From: Gammaproteobacteria bacterium
Lineage (GTDB): Bacteria > Pseudomonadota > Gammaproteobacteria > Enterobacterales > Alteromonadaceae
Reading direction: 5' to 3'
Assembly: GCA_018222405.1 (NCBI GenBank)
Contig: JAAFAI010000014.1
Coordinates: forward strand, 1 to 64,000
DNA: 64,000 nt
Shown here: positions 26,402 through 34,335 of the stretch, piece by piece
How the letters are laid out: every line of letters starts with the position of its first letter
How positions within the stretch are numbered: position 1 is the first letter of the stretch
Program-made: the position numbers and the translations under genes
The notes under the pieces: generated by a model
What the model was told of the DNA's origin: nothing
What the model saw: the letters and a program-made list of their open reading frames with translations, nothing else
Database searches by the model: none

Positions 26402-26749
26402 ATGTTAGTTATGGATATTAAAGAATATATCGACCAATTCCCGGAAATCGCCGATCGCGAACGTCATGAGCAATTTACCTTGCTGGAAAAAGCCCGCGAC
26501 GCCAGTTTTAATCCCCCGGCAAAACGCCTGTTCCAAATGTATTGCTGGCTGTTACCGGTATTTATGATTTTTGGCCTGGGTGGTATTTTGTATTCGTTTT
26601 TTGGTTACGGCAGCTGGCTGCCCATAGCCGCTTTGTTGCTTGGGCTGATTATCTCCCGCCAAATGATAAATCAACGCCGCACTGCTCTGATGCAGAAAGG
26701 ATTACAGGAAGTGCTCGCTAAAGAACCTCCTCCAGCTACATCTGAGTAA
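26402..26749 (+). CDS. Small membrane protein with two transmembrane helices, unknown function
   Basis: A 115-residue product with a charged N-terminal helix (MDIKEYIDQFPEIADRERHE), two closely spaced hydrophobic helices (about residues 48-66 and 72-90, joined by a short GYGS turn) and a charged C-terminal tail with KEPPPATSE. Such helical hairpins are common among small inner-membrane proteins. The true start may be ATG 26402 or 26411; neither has a clear ribosome binding site. I do not recognise the family. Confidence 0.55.
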   Translation: MLVMDIKEYIDQFPEIADRERHEQFTLLEKARDASFNPPAKRLFQMYCWLLPVFMIFGLGGILYSFFGYGSWLPIAALLLGLIISRQMINQRRTALMQKGLQEVLAKEPPPATSE

Positions 26750-26936
26750 TTCTGGCTTTCAGTGCATTAAGGCACTCAAACACATCAACACTGGCCTCCT
26801 CCATCAGTTGCAATTTTTTGATTAGTGTTTGCGAATCGCCTTTTTCGCTCGTCTTTGATGCTTCGATACCAGACTCATGTAACCGCGAATGAGAGGCTGC
26901 CAGCGTGATTAATTCGTGAAATGGCACTGCTGCCAT
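26736..26936 (-). CDS. Possible small protein of unknown function
   Basis: A 66-residue frame rich in Glu, Ala and Leu, with a helical central part (TLIKKLQLMEEASVDVFECL). It overlaps the 3' end of the convergent upstream gene by 14 bases. No ribosome binding site is seen before its ATG and no family is recognised. It is listed because the frame fills the gap between two genes with plausible codon use; it may not be real. Confidence 0.3.
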   Translation of the reverse strand: MAAVPFHELITLAASHSRLHESGIEASKTSEKGDSQTLIKKLQLMEEASVDVFECLNALKARITQM

Positions 26937-27056
26937 TTAGCTTGTTTACAACGCGCTGCAAGGGTAATTACATTAACCTTGCCCGGCGCCTGTTAATTGG
27001 TGGTATGCTGTTGTTTTCAGAACGCTTTCACTGCCTTCTCGGGGTTCTCAACCGCT

Positions 27057-28001
27057 ATGCATGCATCCACCTTTGATTTTGCCATCACTGTTATTGGCCC
27101 GGTCCTCGTATTACTGATTATGGGTAATGTATTACTGCGCGCCAAACTCATTAATGATGAGTTCGTGGCCACCGGCTCAAAACTGGTCTTTACCATAGCA
27201 CTGCCAGCCTTACTGTTTATCTCTATCAGTCAGGCTGATTTCAGTAAAGCGGCGAATCCGGTGCTGATCATTACCGGCTTAACCGGCACGCTGGGTTATT
27301 TTCTGGTGCTGATGTTGGCCAGTCATCTGATGGTACCGAACCGCCAGGCAACCGGGGTGGTCACCCAGGGCGGTTTCAGGGCCAATATGGGTATCATAGG
27401 TCTGGCCTATTGCGCACAGACCTATGGCAATGATGGCCTGGCAGCCGCCTCGGTTTATCTGGGCATGGTCACTATTTTGTTTAATGTGTTGTCGGTTTTC
27501 ATTCTCAATTTCTATCAGGAAGGCAAGCGCTCACTTACCTCACAGATTAAAGGAATTGTGAAGAACCCGCTAATAATAGCCATTGTAATAGCGTTACCTT
27601 TCTCTTATTTCGACTGGCGTCTGCCGGTATTGCTAACCACCACCGGCGAATACTTCGCGCAACTTACCTTACCACTGGCCCTGCTGTGTACCGGCGCCTC
27701 TTTGCAGTTCCGCTCATTCAGTGACGACTGGTTTAATATTAGTCTTAGTTCGTTAAGTAAATGCGTGTTTTATCCGGCTGTCATGGTCGGATTAGCCTAC
27801 GCGGCTGGCCTGCGTGGCATGCCTTTGGGCATTGTATTACTGATGACTATCGCGCCCACCGCCGCAGCTAGCTACGTGATGGTTCGCACGCTGGGGGGGG
27901 ATTACCGTCTGGCGGCCAGTATTATCGCCATCACCACGGTGTTGTCATTGCCCCTGACCATTGCGGCGTTCGATTTTCTCTCTGGCCAGGGGCTGCTTTA
28001 A
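27057..28001 (+). CDS. AEC-family transporter (auxin efflux carrier-like permease)
   Basis: Inner-membrane carrier with about ten helices and the typical inverted-repeat organisation of the AEC family; bacterial members include malate and malonate permeases. Signature segments are FTIALPALLFISISQ near residue 45, QGGFRANMGIIGLA near residue 105, and PLALLCTGASLQF near residue 205. The frame is open from 26997, but ATG 27057 starts just ahead of the first helix and matches family length. An eight-G run at 27893-27900 encodes Leu-Gly-Gly within the conserved C-terminal part. The substrate is unknown. Confidence 0.88.
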   Translation: MHASTFDFAITVIGPVLVLLIMGNVLLRAKLINDEFVATGSKLVFTIALPALLFISISQADFSKAANPVLIITGLTGTLGYFLVLMLASHLMVPNRQATGVVTQGGFRANMGIIGLAYCAQTYGNDGLAAASVYLGMVTILFNVLSVFILNFYQEGKRSLTSQIKGIVKNPLIIAIVIALPFSYFDWRLPVLLTTTGEYFAQLTLPLALLCTGASLQFRSFSDDWFNISLSSLSKCVFYPAVMVGLAYAAGLRGMPLGIVLLMTIAPTAAASYVMVRTLGGDYRLAASIIAITTVLSLPLTIAAFDFLSGQGLL

Positions 28002-28023
28002 TCGTTACCGCGCTTAGCGGGAG

Positions 28024-28344
28024 CTAGCCAAGTTTGCTGCCGCCCAGACACGCAGGCGAGTCGACCGACGTCTGATTGCGCTGTTGCCATTCGGCCGGCG
28101 TATAGGTATGCAGAGCCAGAGCGTGAACCGGCCCGGCCAGTGCTTCAGCCACCAGCGCGTTCACCTGGCGGTGACGGGCAATAAGGCGAAGTCCTTCGAA
28201 GGCCTCACTGACAACGGTAACCTTAAAGTGACTTTGTGCGCCATCCGGCACATTATGCATATAGCTTTCATCCAGCACTTCAAGGTACCGGGGGGCGAGT
28301 GCATCAGTTAATTGCTGCTCAATAAAGGGTTTTACCTGCATCAT
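28024..28344 (-). CDS. bolA: BolA-family protein
   Basis: Small cytoplasmic regulator that binds monothiol glutaredoxin and iron-sulfur clusters and in E. coli affects morphology and stress genes. The BolA fold is recognisable by SHFKVTVVSEAFEGLRLIARHR and by the C-terminal HALALHTYTPAEW. Length of 106 residues fits BolA proper rather than the shorter IbaG. Two adjacent ATG codons begin the gene, immediately after the stop of the AlkB-like gene, so both are co-transcribed. No glutaredoxin gene is adjacent. Confidence 0.92.
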   Translation of the reverse strand: MMQVKPFIEQQLTDALAPRYLEVLDESYMHNVPDGAQSHFKVTVVSEAFEGLRLIARHRQVNALVAEALAGPVHALALHTYTPAEWQQRNQTSVDSPACLGGSKLG

Positions 28345-28986
28345 TTATGGCTCACCTGCATCGGAGTTTTCATCTCCGGGAATAAATCGAAAGGTAAGGT
28401 TAATTCTACCACCGATAGGTTTGCGCGTCTTGCTGAGTCCATGGTGGTAGTGTTGCTGCGTATCGCCAGCCATTACCAGCAAACTGCCGGGCTCCAGCAT
28501 GAGTTCGCTGCGCTCGCCGCTGCGCAAATGCTTAAAACTAAAGCGCCGGGTGCTACCCAGTGAGATTGAAGCTATCACCGGACGGGGGCCGAGTTCGGGT
28601 TCATCATCGGCGTGCATCCCCATGCCATCATTGCCATCGCGATACCAATTGGCTAAAACACAATTAAACGGCGCGTTAAGTTCTGTGCTCAGTCGTTGCT
28701 GCAGCTGCGTTAAACTGGCGGTCATGGGATGCGGTGGCATGCGTAAATTGGAATAGGTATAGTCACAGTGCGGGGCGCCATGCCACGACTGTAAGCGTGG
28801 AATTTTTACCTCTCGGCCGTACAATTTGATAGTATCCTGCCGCCAGGGTAATTCCCGTTGAAGCTGAAGATACAGGTCTTCAGTCTGCACTGGCGACAGC
28901 CAGTCAGACTGATAACGGATATCGGCATCGGGCAGTGGTACAGGCGCGAGAGCCGCCGCCTGACTGGCAAATAAGTTAAATTGCAT
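28345..28986 (-). CDS. AlkB-like 2-oxoglutarate/Fe(II) dioxygenase
   Basis: Predicted oxidative demethylase of alkylated nucleic acids. The iron ligands are visible as HADDE (HxD near residue 128) and the distal His in QHYHHGLSK near residue 180; the 2-oxoglutarate-binding Arg is in GGRINLTFR near residue 193. LPWRQDTIKLYGREV and YSNLRMPPHPM match the ALKBH2/3-like bacterial branch. I chose ATG 28986; a longer frame to 29010 overlaps the promoter of the divergent rlmG. The stop is directly followed by the bolA start, suggesting one operon. Confidence 0.9.
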   Translation of the reverse strand: MQFNLFASQAAALAPVPLPDADIRYQSDWLSPVQTEDLYLQLQRELPWRQDTIKLYGREVKIPRLQSWHGAPHCDYTYSNLRMPPHPMTASLTQLQQRLSTELNAPFNCVLANWYRDGNDGMGMHADDEPELGPRPVIASISLGSTRRFSFKHLRSGERSELMLEPGSLLVMAGDTQQHYHHGLSKTRKPIGGRINLTFRFIPGDENSDAGEP

Positions 28987-29015
28987 TATCGATAACACCG
29001 GGCAAACCACACATC

Positions 29016-30182
29016 ATGAACACAGAGTTTACACTATCTGACCGCACATTGACGCTGATCCGCTATCCAGCCAAACATCAGCACAAGAGTCTGCAGGCCT
29101 GGGACAGCGCTGACGAACTGCTTATAGAACACATCGGGCAGGAGCTATCGGCACTATCAGGCAGCCAGCAGCCGTGGATACTCTTTAACGATGATTTCGG
29201 TGCGCTGGGCTGTACGTTTGCTGAAGAACAGCCGGTGTGGGTGTCAGACTCGAAAATTGCAGAACTTTCCTTTACTGAAAACCTGGCGACCAACCAACTG
29301 CCCGCTGTCACCATGCAGGATTGCCTCGCGCCTTTGCCCGACTCACCGGCACTGGTCATCATCAAAATCCCTCGCACCCTGGCACTACTGGAAAGTCAGT
29401 TACTGGCACTGCGCAAGGTGGCCGGCCCGCAAACCGTTATCGTCGCCGGGGCAAAAGTAAAAACCGTTACTCGCTCTGTGCTGGCGTTGTTTGAAAAGCT
29501 CATTGGCCCCACTAAAACATCACTGGCGAAAAAGAAATCCCGCCTGATTTTTTGTCAGCCGGATCCCGAAGTGCTTAGTCGCGAAATTAAAAATCCCTAC
29601 CCTACGGTATGGCCCTGCCGACTACCCAACGGCCAGACGGTGCAGGTTGCTAATCATGCCAACGTGTTTTCCCGCCAGTCACTGGATATTGGTGCGCGCT
29701 TTTTACTCGAGCATATGCAGGTCAGCGACCATGACAATCTGCTCGACCTCGGCTGCGGTAATGGTGTATTAGGGCTTAACGCACTGAGTATGGCGCCGGG
29801 TGCAAAGGTTACCTTTGTGGATGAGTCATACATGGCGATTGCTTCGGCCCGTCTTAATGTTGAAAGCAATTTCCCGGAACAGGTTGGCCAGGGCCGTTTT
29901 GTGGCCAGTAACTGTCTGGAATCCTTACTTGACCAGCCCAACCGCCCGAGTTTTACCAAAGTGCTGTGTAATCCGCCGTTCCACCAGCAAAACACCATTA
30001 CCGACCATATTGCCTGGCAGATGTTTCATGATGCGTACGAACTGCTGGAAAAAGGCGGTCATCTGATTGTGGTAGCCAACCGGCACCTGGATTATTACCA
30101 TACCCTTAAACGCTTGTTTGGCGTTGTTACCACCCTTGCCAGTCAGAACAAGTTTGTTATTTTTAGTGCTGCAAAACGATAA
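29016..30182 (+). CDS. rlmG: 23S rRNA (guanine-1835-N2)-methyltransferase RlmG
   Basis: SAM-dependent methyltransferase modifying G1835 of 23S rRNA. The protein has the expected tandem layout: a degenerate N-terminal domain (about 1-190) and a catalytic C-terminal domain with the SAM motif LLDLGCGNGVLGL near residue 243 and the catalytic NPPFHQ near residue 318. The 388-residue length is close to E. coli RlmG. It is divergent from the alkB-bolA pair with only about 30 bases between starts, and is followed after 9 bases by a cyclophilin gene. Confidence 0.93.
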   Translation: MNTEFTLSDRTLTLIRYPAKHQHKSLQAWDSADELLIEHIGQELSALSGSQQPWILFNDDFGALGCTFAEEQPVWVSDSKIAELSFTENLATNQLPAVTMQDCLAPLPDSPALVIIKIPRTLALLESQLLALRKVAGPQTVIVAGAKVKTVTRSVLALFEKLIGPTKTSLAKKKSRLIFCQPDPEVLSREIKNPYPTVWPCRLPNGQTVQVANHANVFSRQSLDIGARFLLEHMQVSDHDNLLDLGCGNGVLGLNALSMAPGAKVTFVDESYMAIASARLNVESNFPEQVGQGRFVASNCLESLLDQPNRPSFTKVLCNPPFHQQNTITDHIAWQMFHDAYELLEKGGHLIVVANRHLDYYHTLKRLFGVVTTLASQNKFVIFSAAKR

Positions 30183-30191
30183 GGATAACCC

Positions 30192-30797
30192 ATGCTAAGA
30201 GCTTTGCTATTTTCACTGCTGATTTTTACCGTGTCTGCTCAGGCTGCCAAAAAAGAGGCCGATGACGGCTCGCAAATCCAGCCTGATAATTACTACCCAC
30301 GGGTTAAGCTGGAAACCACCATGGGTGATATTGTTATAGAACTGGATCGTCGCCGTGCGCCCATCACGGTCAACAACTTTCTTCGTTATGTGGATAAGCG
30401 CAGTTACGAAGGCACCATTTTTCAGCGCATTATCCCTGGCTATATTGTTCAGGGCGGTGGTTACACTGTGGATTACGAAGAAAAATCGTCTTATCCGGCC
30501 ATCTTTAACGAGTCAGGCAACGGCCTGAAAAATACCATGTACTCGGTAGCAATGGCCCGTCAGAACGATCCGCATACCGCAACCCGCCAGTTTTTCTTTA
30601 ATCTGGATGAAAACGATAATCTCGATCCGGGCCGCTCATGGGGCTATGCGGTCTTTGGTGCCGTAGTGGAAGGCTACGAGGTGGTTGATGCCATGGGCGA
30701 AGTAGAAACCGAATACAAAGCAACCATTGGTTTTGCCGATGCACCGGTCGAGCCAATTATCATAAATAAAGTGGAGCTGCTACCCCCTCAGTTTTGA
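30192..30797 (+). CDS. Cyclophilin-type peptidyl-prolyl isomerase, exported
   Basis: Proline isomerase acting in the periplasm. A signal peptide of about 18 residues (ending AQAA) precedes the cyclophilin domain. Family motifs are METTMGDIVIELD-like start (LETTMGDIVIELD), the segment FQRIIPGYIVQGGG, and the region VAMARQNDPHTATRQFFFNL carrying substrate-binding residues. The structure resembles PpiA/PpiB single-domain enzymes. AAGG lies before the ATG, and the 9-base spacing to rlmG suggests co-transcription. Its 3' end overlaps the convergent diguanylate cyclase gene by 10 bases. Confidence 0.93.
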   Translation: MLRALLFSLLIFTVSAQAAKKEADDGSQIQPDNYYPRVKLETTMGDIVIELDRRRAPITVNNFLRYVDKRSYEGTIFQRIIPGYIVQGGGYTVDYEEKSSYPAIFNESGNGLKNTMYSVAMARQNDPHTATRQFFFNLDENDNLDPGRSWGYAVFGAVVEGYEVVDAMGEVETEYKATIGFADAPVEPIIINKVELLPPQF

Positions 30798-32326
30798 TCC
30801 AACTGATGTTTTTCGGACTTATGTGACAGCCAGTCGCTGGCGAAGGTTATACAGCTTTCGCCGGTCGCTTTAGAACGATACATAGCTTTATCCGCCAGAC
30901 TTAACAATTCCTGCTCATTGGTTGCATCGTCAGGAAAACAGGCCACTCCGATGCTGGCACCTATTTCAACCAGCACCTCCTGAATAAGGTAGGGTTTGCA
31001 AATCGCATCAATGATTTTATCCACCAGCGCCTTACACATTCTATAAGACTCTATATCGGTGAGCAGCAGCGTAAACTCATCGCCGCCGAGGCGTGCCACG
31101 GTATCGGAATCCCTGACGGTCTGTTTCATTCTGACAGCGACACGCCCCAGTAATAAATCCCCAAACTTATGGCCATAGCGGTCGTTAACGCCCTTAAACC
31201 CGTTAAGGTCGATAAACAACAGCGCGATTTTTTCATTGCGGCGCACGGCATGCTTCATTTCTACCGACAGGCGGTCATTAAACAGGTGACGGTTGGGTAA
31301 ATCAGTTAACTGATCGTGATAAGCCAGCAATGTGAGTTCCTGCTGCTGGGCTTTTTGCTGACTGTCATCAATAATGGTGTACACCGTTGCCGGACGGTTA
31401 CCGATCATGACTTCGCTGACCTCTACCTGGCAATGATACTGGTCACCAATCTTGCGTATCCCATACATTTCACCTTCATGCTCGTACAATAACGAGTCTA
31501 CTTTACGCCCTTGCAGCTCAGTCATGAGGTATCCGCTCATGTTTTCGACAAGCTTGTTAGCCCTGATAATCTTGCCGCCTTCATCGGCCACCAGAATGCC
31601 GGCAGCAACCCGATTCATTATGTTATCAACCAAATCCACCGAGTGATTTGCCTTGAGCACCCGCAGGCGATACATAACAATGGCCAGGGTAAAGTTAATA
31701 ATGGCCAGGAAAAATGCCAGTCCCTGATAAAAGCGAATAGCCATGGCTTCTGCCTGGGTTTCGTGTTCAAGCTCAACGGTCAGCTTGTTCATTAAATCAA
31801 GTAACCTGAGATTTTTCCGCTGCGCCACATCGATGGCCTGCCGGAGCAGCAACTGATCATACTCACGGCCAATCAGTTGTCTGATTTTTTGCCTGAGCGG
31901 CGACCACTCCAGTAATGCCTGCTGCACTATTTCGGTAGTGGTATCGCTGGTTAGGGGGGCCACCTCAATAACATTGTGATCCGCCGAAAACGTTCGCCCA
32001 CCGCGGTGGAAGCTATCGAGAGTAAGGTCGAACCGCTTAAAGGTTTCGCGCAATTCTGCCAACGCGGCACTGTAAGCTTCTTCGTTGGTGTAGGCGTTTT
32101 CCATCATCAGCAGGTTTTTCACCAGACGCTGGCTGAGCATCCGTTGTCGACCGGAAAGGTTGATATTGATAGCGGCCGCTTCAATGCGATAAGACAGCCA
32201 TACATTGAGCGAGAGTGCAACGAAGTCAAACGTCAAAAATAACACCACCGCCATTAGCGTTAGCGTCCTGCCGTAACGCTGACTGATGAGGGTTAGCTGG
32301 CTTTTAATAGATGCGAATAAGCCCAA
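30788..32326 (-). CDS. Diguanylate cyclase with PilJ-type sensor and PAS domain
   Basis: Membrane-bound c-di-GMP synthase. Residues 20-40 and 203-222 are transmembrane; the periplasmic part between them (INLSGRQRMLSQRLVKNLLM) is the type IV pili methyl-accepting N-domain seen in PilJ/NarX-type sensors. A PAS domain (about 235-340) leads to the GGDEF domain with the intact active-site sequence RLGGDEFTLL near residue 412. An inhibitory I-site RxxD is present five residues before it as RDSD. Full catalytic residues predict activity. An inverted repeat at 32383-32399 lies just upstream. Confidence 0.92.
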   Translation of the reverse strand: MGLFASIKSQLTLISQRYGRTLTLMAVVLFLTFDFVALSLNVWLSYRIEAAAININLSGRQRMLSQRLVKNLLMMENAYTNEEAYSAALAELRETFKRFDLTLDSFHRGGRTFSADHNVIEVAPLTSDTTTEIVQQALLEWSPLRQKIRQLIGREYDQLLLRQAIDVAQRKNLRLLDLMNKLTVELEHETQAEAMAIRFYQGLAFFLAIINFTLAIVMYRLRVLKANHSVDLVDNIMNRVAAGILVADEGGKIIRANKLVENMSGYLMTELQGRKVDSLLYEHEGEMYGIRKIGDQYHCQVEVSEVMIGNRPATVYTIIDDSQQKAQQQELTLLAYHDQLTDLPNRHLFNDRLSVEMKHAVRRNEKIALLFIDLNGFKGVNDRYGHKFGDLLLGRVAVRMKQTVRDSDTVARLGGDEFTLLLTDIESYRMCKALVDKIIDAICKPYLIQEVLVEIGASIGVACFPDDATNEQELLSLADKAMYRSKATGESCITFASDWLSHKSEKHQLDQN

Positions 32327-32382
32327 GTCGTCCCTGCTCCCTGGTGAAATGAGTTGGATGAAATATAGAATAATATCTACTA

Positions 32383-32399
32383 AAGTATAGCATATACTT
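32383..32399. promoter_or_regulatory. Inverted repeat upstream of the diguanylate cyclase gene
   Basis: AAGTATA-GCA-TATACTT is a perfect 7-bp inverted repeat with a 3-base spacer, 57-73 bases before the start codon of the minus-strand gene. The A/T-rich arms also supply -10-like sequences. Operator function is a guess. Confidence 0.35.
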
Positions 32400-32447
32400 C
32401 AGAAGTTAAAGCTGAAATAGCCTGGCCTGGCCAACTCAGTAAGCCGG

Positions 32448-32954
32448 CTACAGAGGGCGCAAGAAGAAGTCGTGAGGCAATTGCTGTGGCTGAAAAAGCT
32501 GCCCTATACGTTTAAACCCCGCACGCTGAAGCACTGCCAGCGAAGCCAGGTTATCCGGCCGGCAAATAGCGCTGACCTGGCGCTCACTGGTGTGGGCGGC
32601 AGCCCAGCTCAGCACCAGGTTTACTGCTTCGGAGGCGTAACCATTGCCGCGCCCCCGGGGTAAAAAAGCATAGCCAAGATCGGGACAACTCAAAAAAGGA
32701 CGTCGAATAAAGCCACACAGTCCAATTCGCTGATCGCCTTCTGTATCAATGGCTTCAACCAGCCATAAGCCATAACCTTTGGCTGCAAAGCTGTCACTGG
32801 CCACGGTGATATACTGGCTGGCCTGACCGTTATTATGAATTCCGCGGTCGCCGATAAACGTCAGCCATTGTTTATCGTTAGTTACCGCCAGAATAAAATC
32901 CACATCATCGCGACTCAGCCGTCGCAGCCTCAGCCGTTCAGACTTAAGGATCAT
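32448..32954 (-). CDS. GNAT-family N-acetyltransferase (RimJ/RimL-like)
   Basis: Cytoplasmic acetyltransferase using acetyl-CoA. The start (LKSERLRLRRLSRDDVDFIL) is typical of the RimJ/RimL branch and the acetyl-CoA loop is seen in GRGNGYASEAVNLVL near residue 105. The C-terminal VLQRAGFKRIG is the conserved last motif. It overlaps the 3' end of the upstream gamma-glutamylcyclotransferase-like gene by 4 bases (ATGA-type), so they are translated together. Target unknown; proteins, small amines or drugs are possible. Confidence 0.9.
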   Translation of the reverse strand: MILKSERLRLRRLSRDDVDFILAVTNDKQWLTFIGDRGIHNNGQASQYITVASDSFAAKGYGLWLVEAIDTEGDQRIGLCGFIRRPFLSCPDLGYAFLPRGRGNGYASEAVNLVLSWAAAHTSERQVSAICRPDNLASLAVLQRAGFKRIGQLFQPQQLPHDFFLRPL

Positions 32955-33583
32955 GACTTGTTATCCAGCAACTGATCGATCACCGCAAAGTAAGCCGGGT
33001 TGACCACTGCCGCCCGCGGATAGCGGGGCGCTTCACGATCGTTAACCCGGTGATGCTGCCAACCTGTGGTTGAAGCTATAAAACGCAGGGCGGCCGCTTC
33101 GCCGCCTAATTCCAGACAACCGGCCAGACAGGTGTCGATATAGCTTTGATGGACCGGATAGTCGGCACTTGATGGCTCAATCTTTAACGACTCGCAAATC
33201 CAGATATCGCGCTGCTTTAACCACTCAATCAGTCGTTCGGTAAGGTCATCTGCCAGTTCAAAGTTTAACTGATCGATAGTCACCGGCGTAAAGCGGTAGT
33301 CCTGCTCACGCTTTTGCAGCGCCGGATCAAGATGGGTAGGCACGAGCTGGGCGTTCAGCCAGCCATCGGTCTTCTGATAAGCGCCAACATAGGTTTGCAA
33401 TTCAGGTTCAGAGCGCGTGATCCAGCCCCGCTCGAAACCAAATACCTCAACTTCAACGCCATCGTGGGGAATACCTGAATGACGACTACGGGAGTCACTG
33501 TTCATCAAACTGCCATAGCCAAGCACAATATGAGGCTCAGAAATGGCCGTCATCCAACGTTCGAGTTGGGCTATGCTTTCCAT
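32951..33583 (-). CDS. Gamma-glutamylcyclotransferase-like (AIG2/GGCT fold) protein
   Basis: The N-terminal GYGSLM motif (residues 23-28) marks the gamma-glutamylcyclotransferase-like fold, whose members cyclise gamma-glutamyl compounds to 5-oxoproline. The segment VFGFERGWITR fits the second strand region. An acidic catalytic residue equivalent to the GGCT Glu cannot be assigned with confidence. Beyond residue 120 the sequence is less typical, including a His-rich TGWQHHRVN stretch. Translationally coupled to the GNAT gene downstream; 12 bases separate it from rlmB upstream, so it may belong to the rnr-rlmB transcript. Confidence 0.75.
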   Translation of the reverse strand: MESIAQLERWMTAISEPHIVLGYGSLMNSDSRSRHSGIPHDGVEVEVFGFERGWITRSEPELQTYVGAYQKTDGWLNAQLVPTHLDPALQKREQDYRFTPVTIDQLNFELADDLTERLIEWLKQRDIWICESLKIEPSSADYPVHQSYIDTCLAGCLELGGEAAALRFIASTTGWQHHRVNDREAPRYPRAAVVNPAYFAVIDQLLDNKS

Positions 33584-33594
33584 CGGTTACTACC

Positions 33595-34335
33595 CTAGAG
33601 GCCGCGCTGGCGGACAATCTCGTATAAACACACCCCGGTAGCTACCGACACATTTAAGCTGGATACGCTGCCAGCCATGGGCAGTTTCACCAGTTCATCA
33701 CAGGTTTCGCGGGTTAACCGGCGCATACCCTTGCCTTCGGCGCCCATGACCAACGCCATAGGGCCGCTTAGCTTGCAATCATAAATCAGTTGCTCAGCTT
33801 CGCCGGCGGTACCAATTACCCAAACCCCTTTATCCTGCAGCTGTTTTAAGGTTCGCGACAGATTAGTGACCTGTATAAAAGGCACTACTTCAGCGGCTCC
33901 ACAAGCGACTTTTCGGGCCGTGCCGGTAAGCCCACCGGACTTGTCTTTAGGTACTATCAGTGCGTGTGCACCGGCCGCGTCAGCGGTACGCAGGCAGGCA
34001 CCGATATTATGCGGATCGGTCACCCCATCGAGAACCAGTAATAAAGGTACAGGGGTTGAGTCCAGCAACCGGTCTAAATCGCTCTCGTCTAAAGTTTTGG
34101 CTGGCTTCGCCCGGGCTACTATGCCCTGGTGCTGCTCACCTTTAACTTTATCGTCGAGCACTTTTCGGTTGCAAAATTGCACTGATACGCCGAAACGGCG
34201 GGCCTGATTAACAATATTAATCAACCGCTCATCATCACGCCCTTTCAACACCCAGATTTCAATCAATCGTTCGGGTTCGTTTTCAATTACCGCCTGCATG
34301 GCGTGCAGGCCGTATAACCATTCTTGCTGAGCCAT
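33595..34335 (-). CDS. rlmB: 23S rRNA (guanosine-2251-2'-O)-methyltransferase RlmB
   Basis: SpoU-class (SPOUT) methyltransferase modifying G2251 of 23S rRNA. Motifs are [18 protein letters not shown] near residue 112, [18 protein letters not shown] near residue 197 and [14 protein letters not shown] near the C terminus, which form the SAM-binding trefoil knot. The N-terminal L30e-like RNA-binding domain ([16 protein letters not shown]) is present. The start overlaps the rnr stop by one base (TAATG), conserving the E. coli rnr-rlmB order. Confidence 0.96.
   Translation of the reverse strand: MAQQEWLYGLHAMQAVIENEPERLIEIWVLKGRDDERLINIVNQARRFGVSVQFCNRKVLDDKVKGEQHQGIVARAKPAKTLDESDLDRLLDSTPVPLLLVLDGVTDPHNIGACLRTADAAGAHALIVPKDKSGGLTGTARKVACGAAEVVPFIQVTNLSRTLKQLQDKGVWVIGTAGEAEQLIYDCKLSGPMALVMGAEGKGMRRLTRETCDELVKLPMAGSVSSLNVSVATGVCLYEIVRQRGL

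Noticed and set aside
27893-27900. Eight-G run as phase-variable switch in the AEC transporter gene
   Set aside because: Encodes a conserved Leu-Gly-Gly in a permease near its 3' end; a single tract in a core transporter is not strong evidence.
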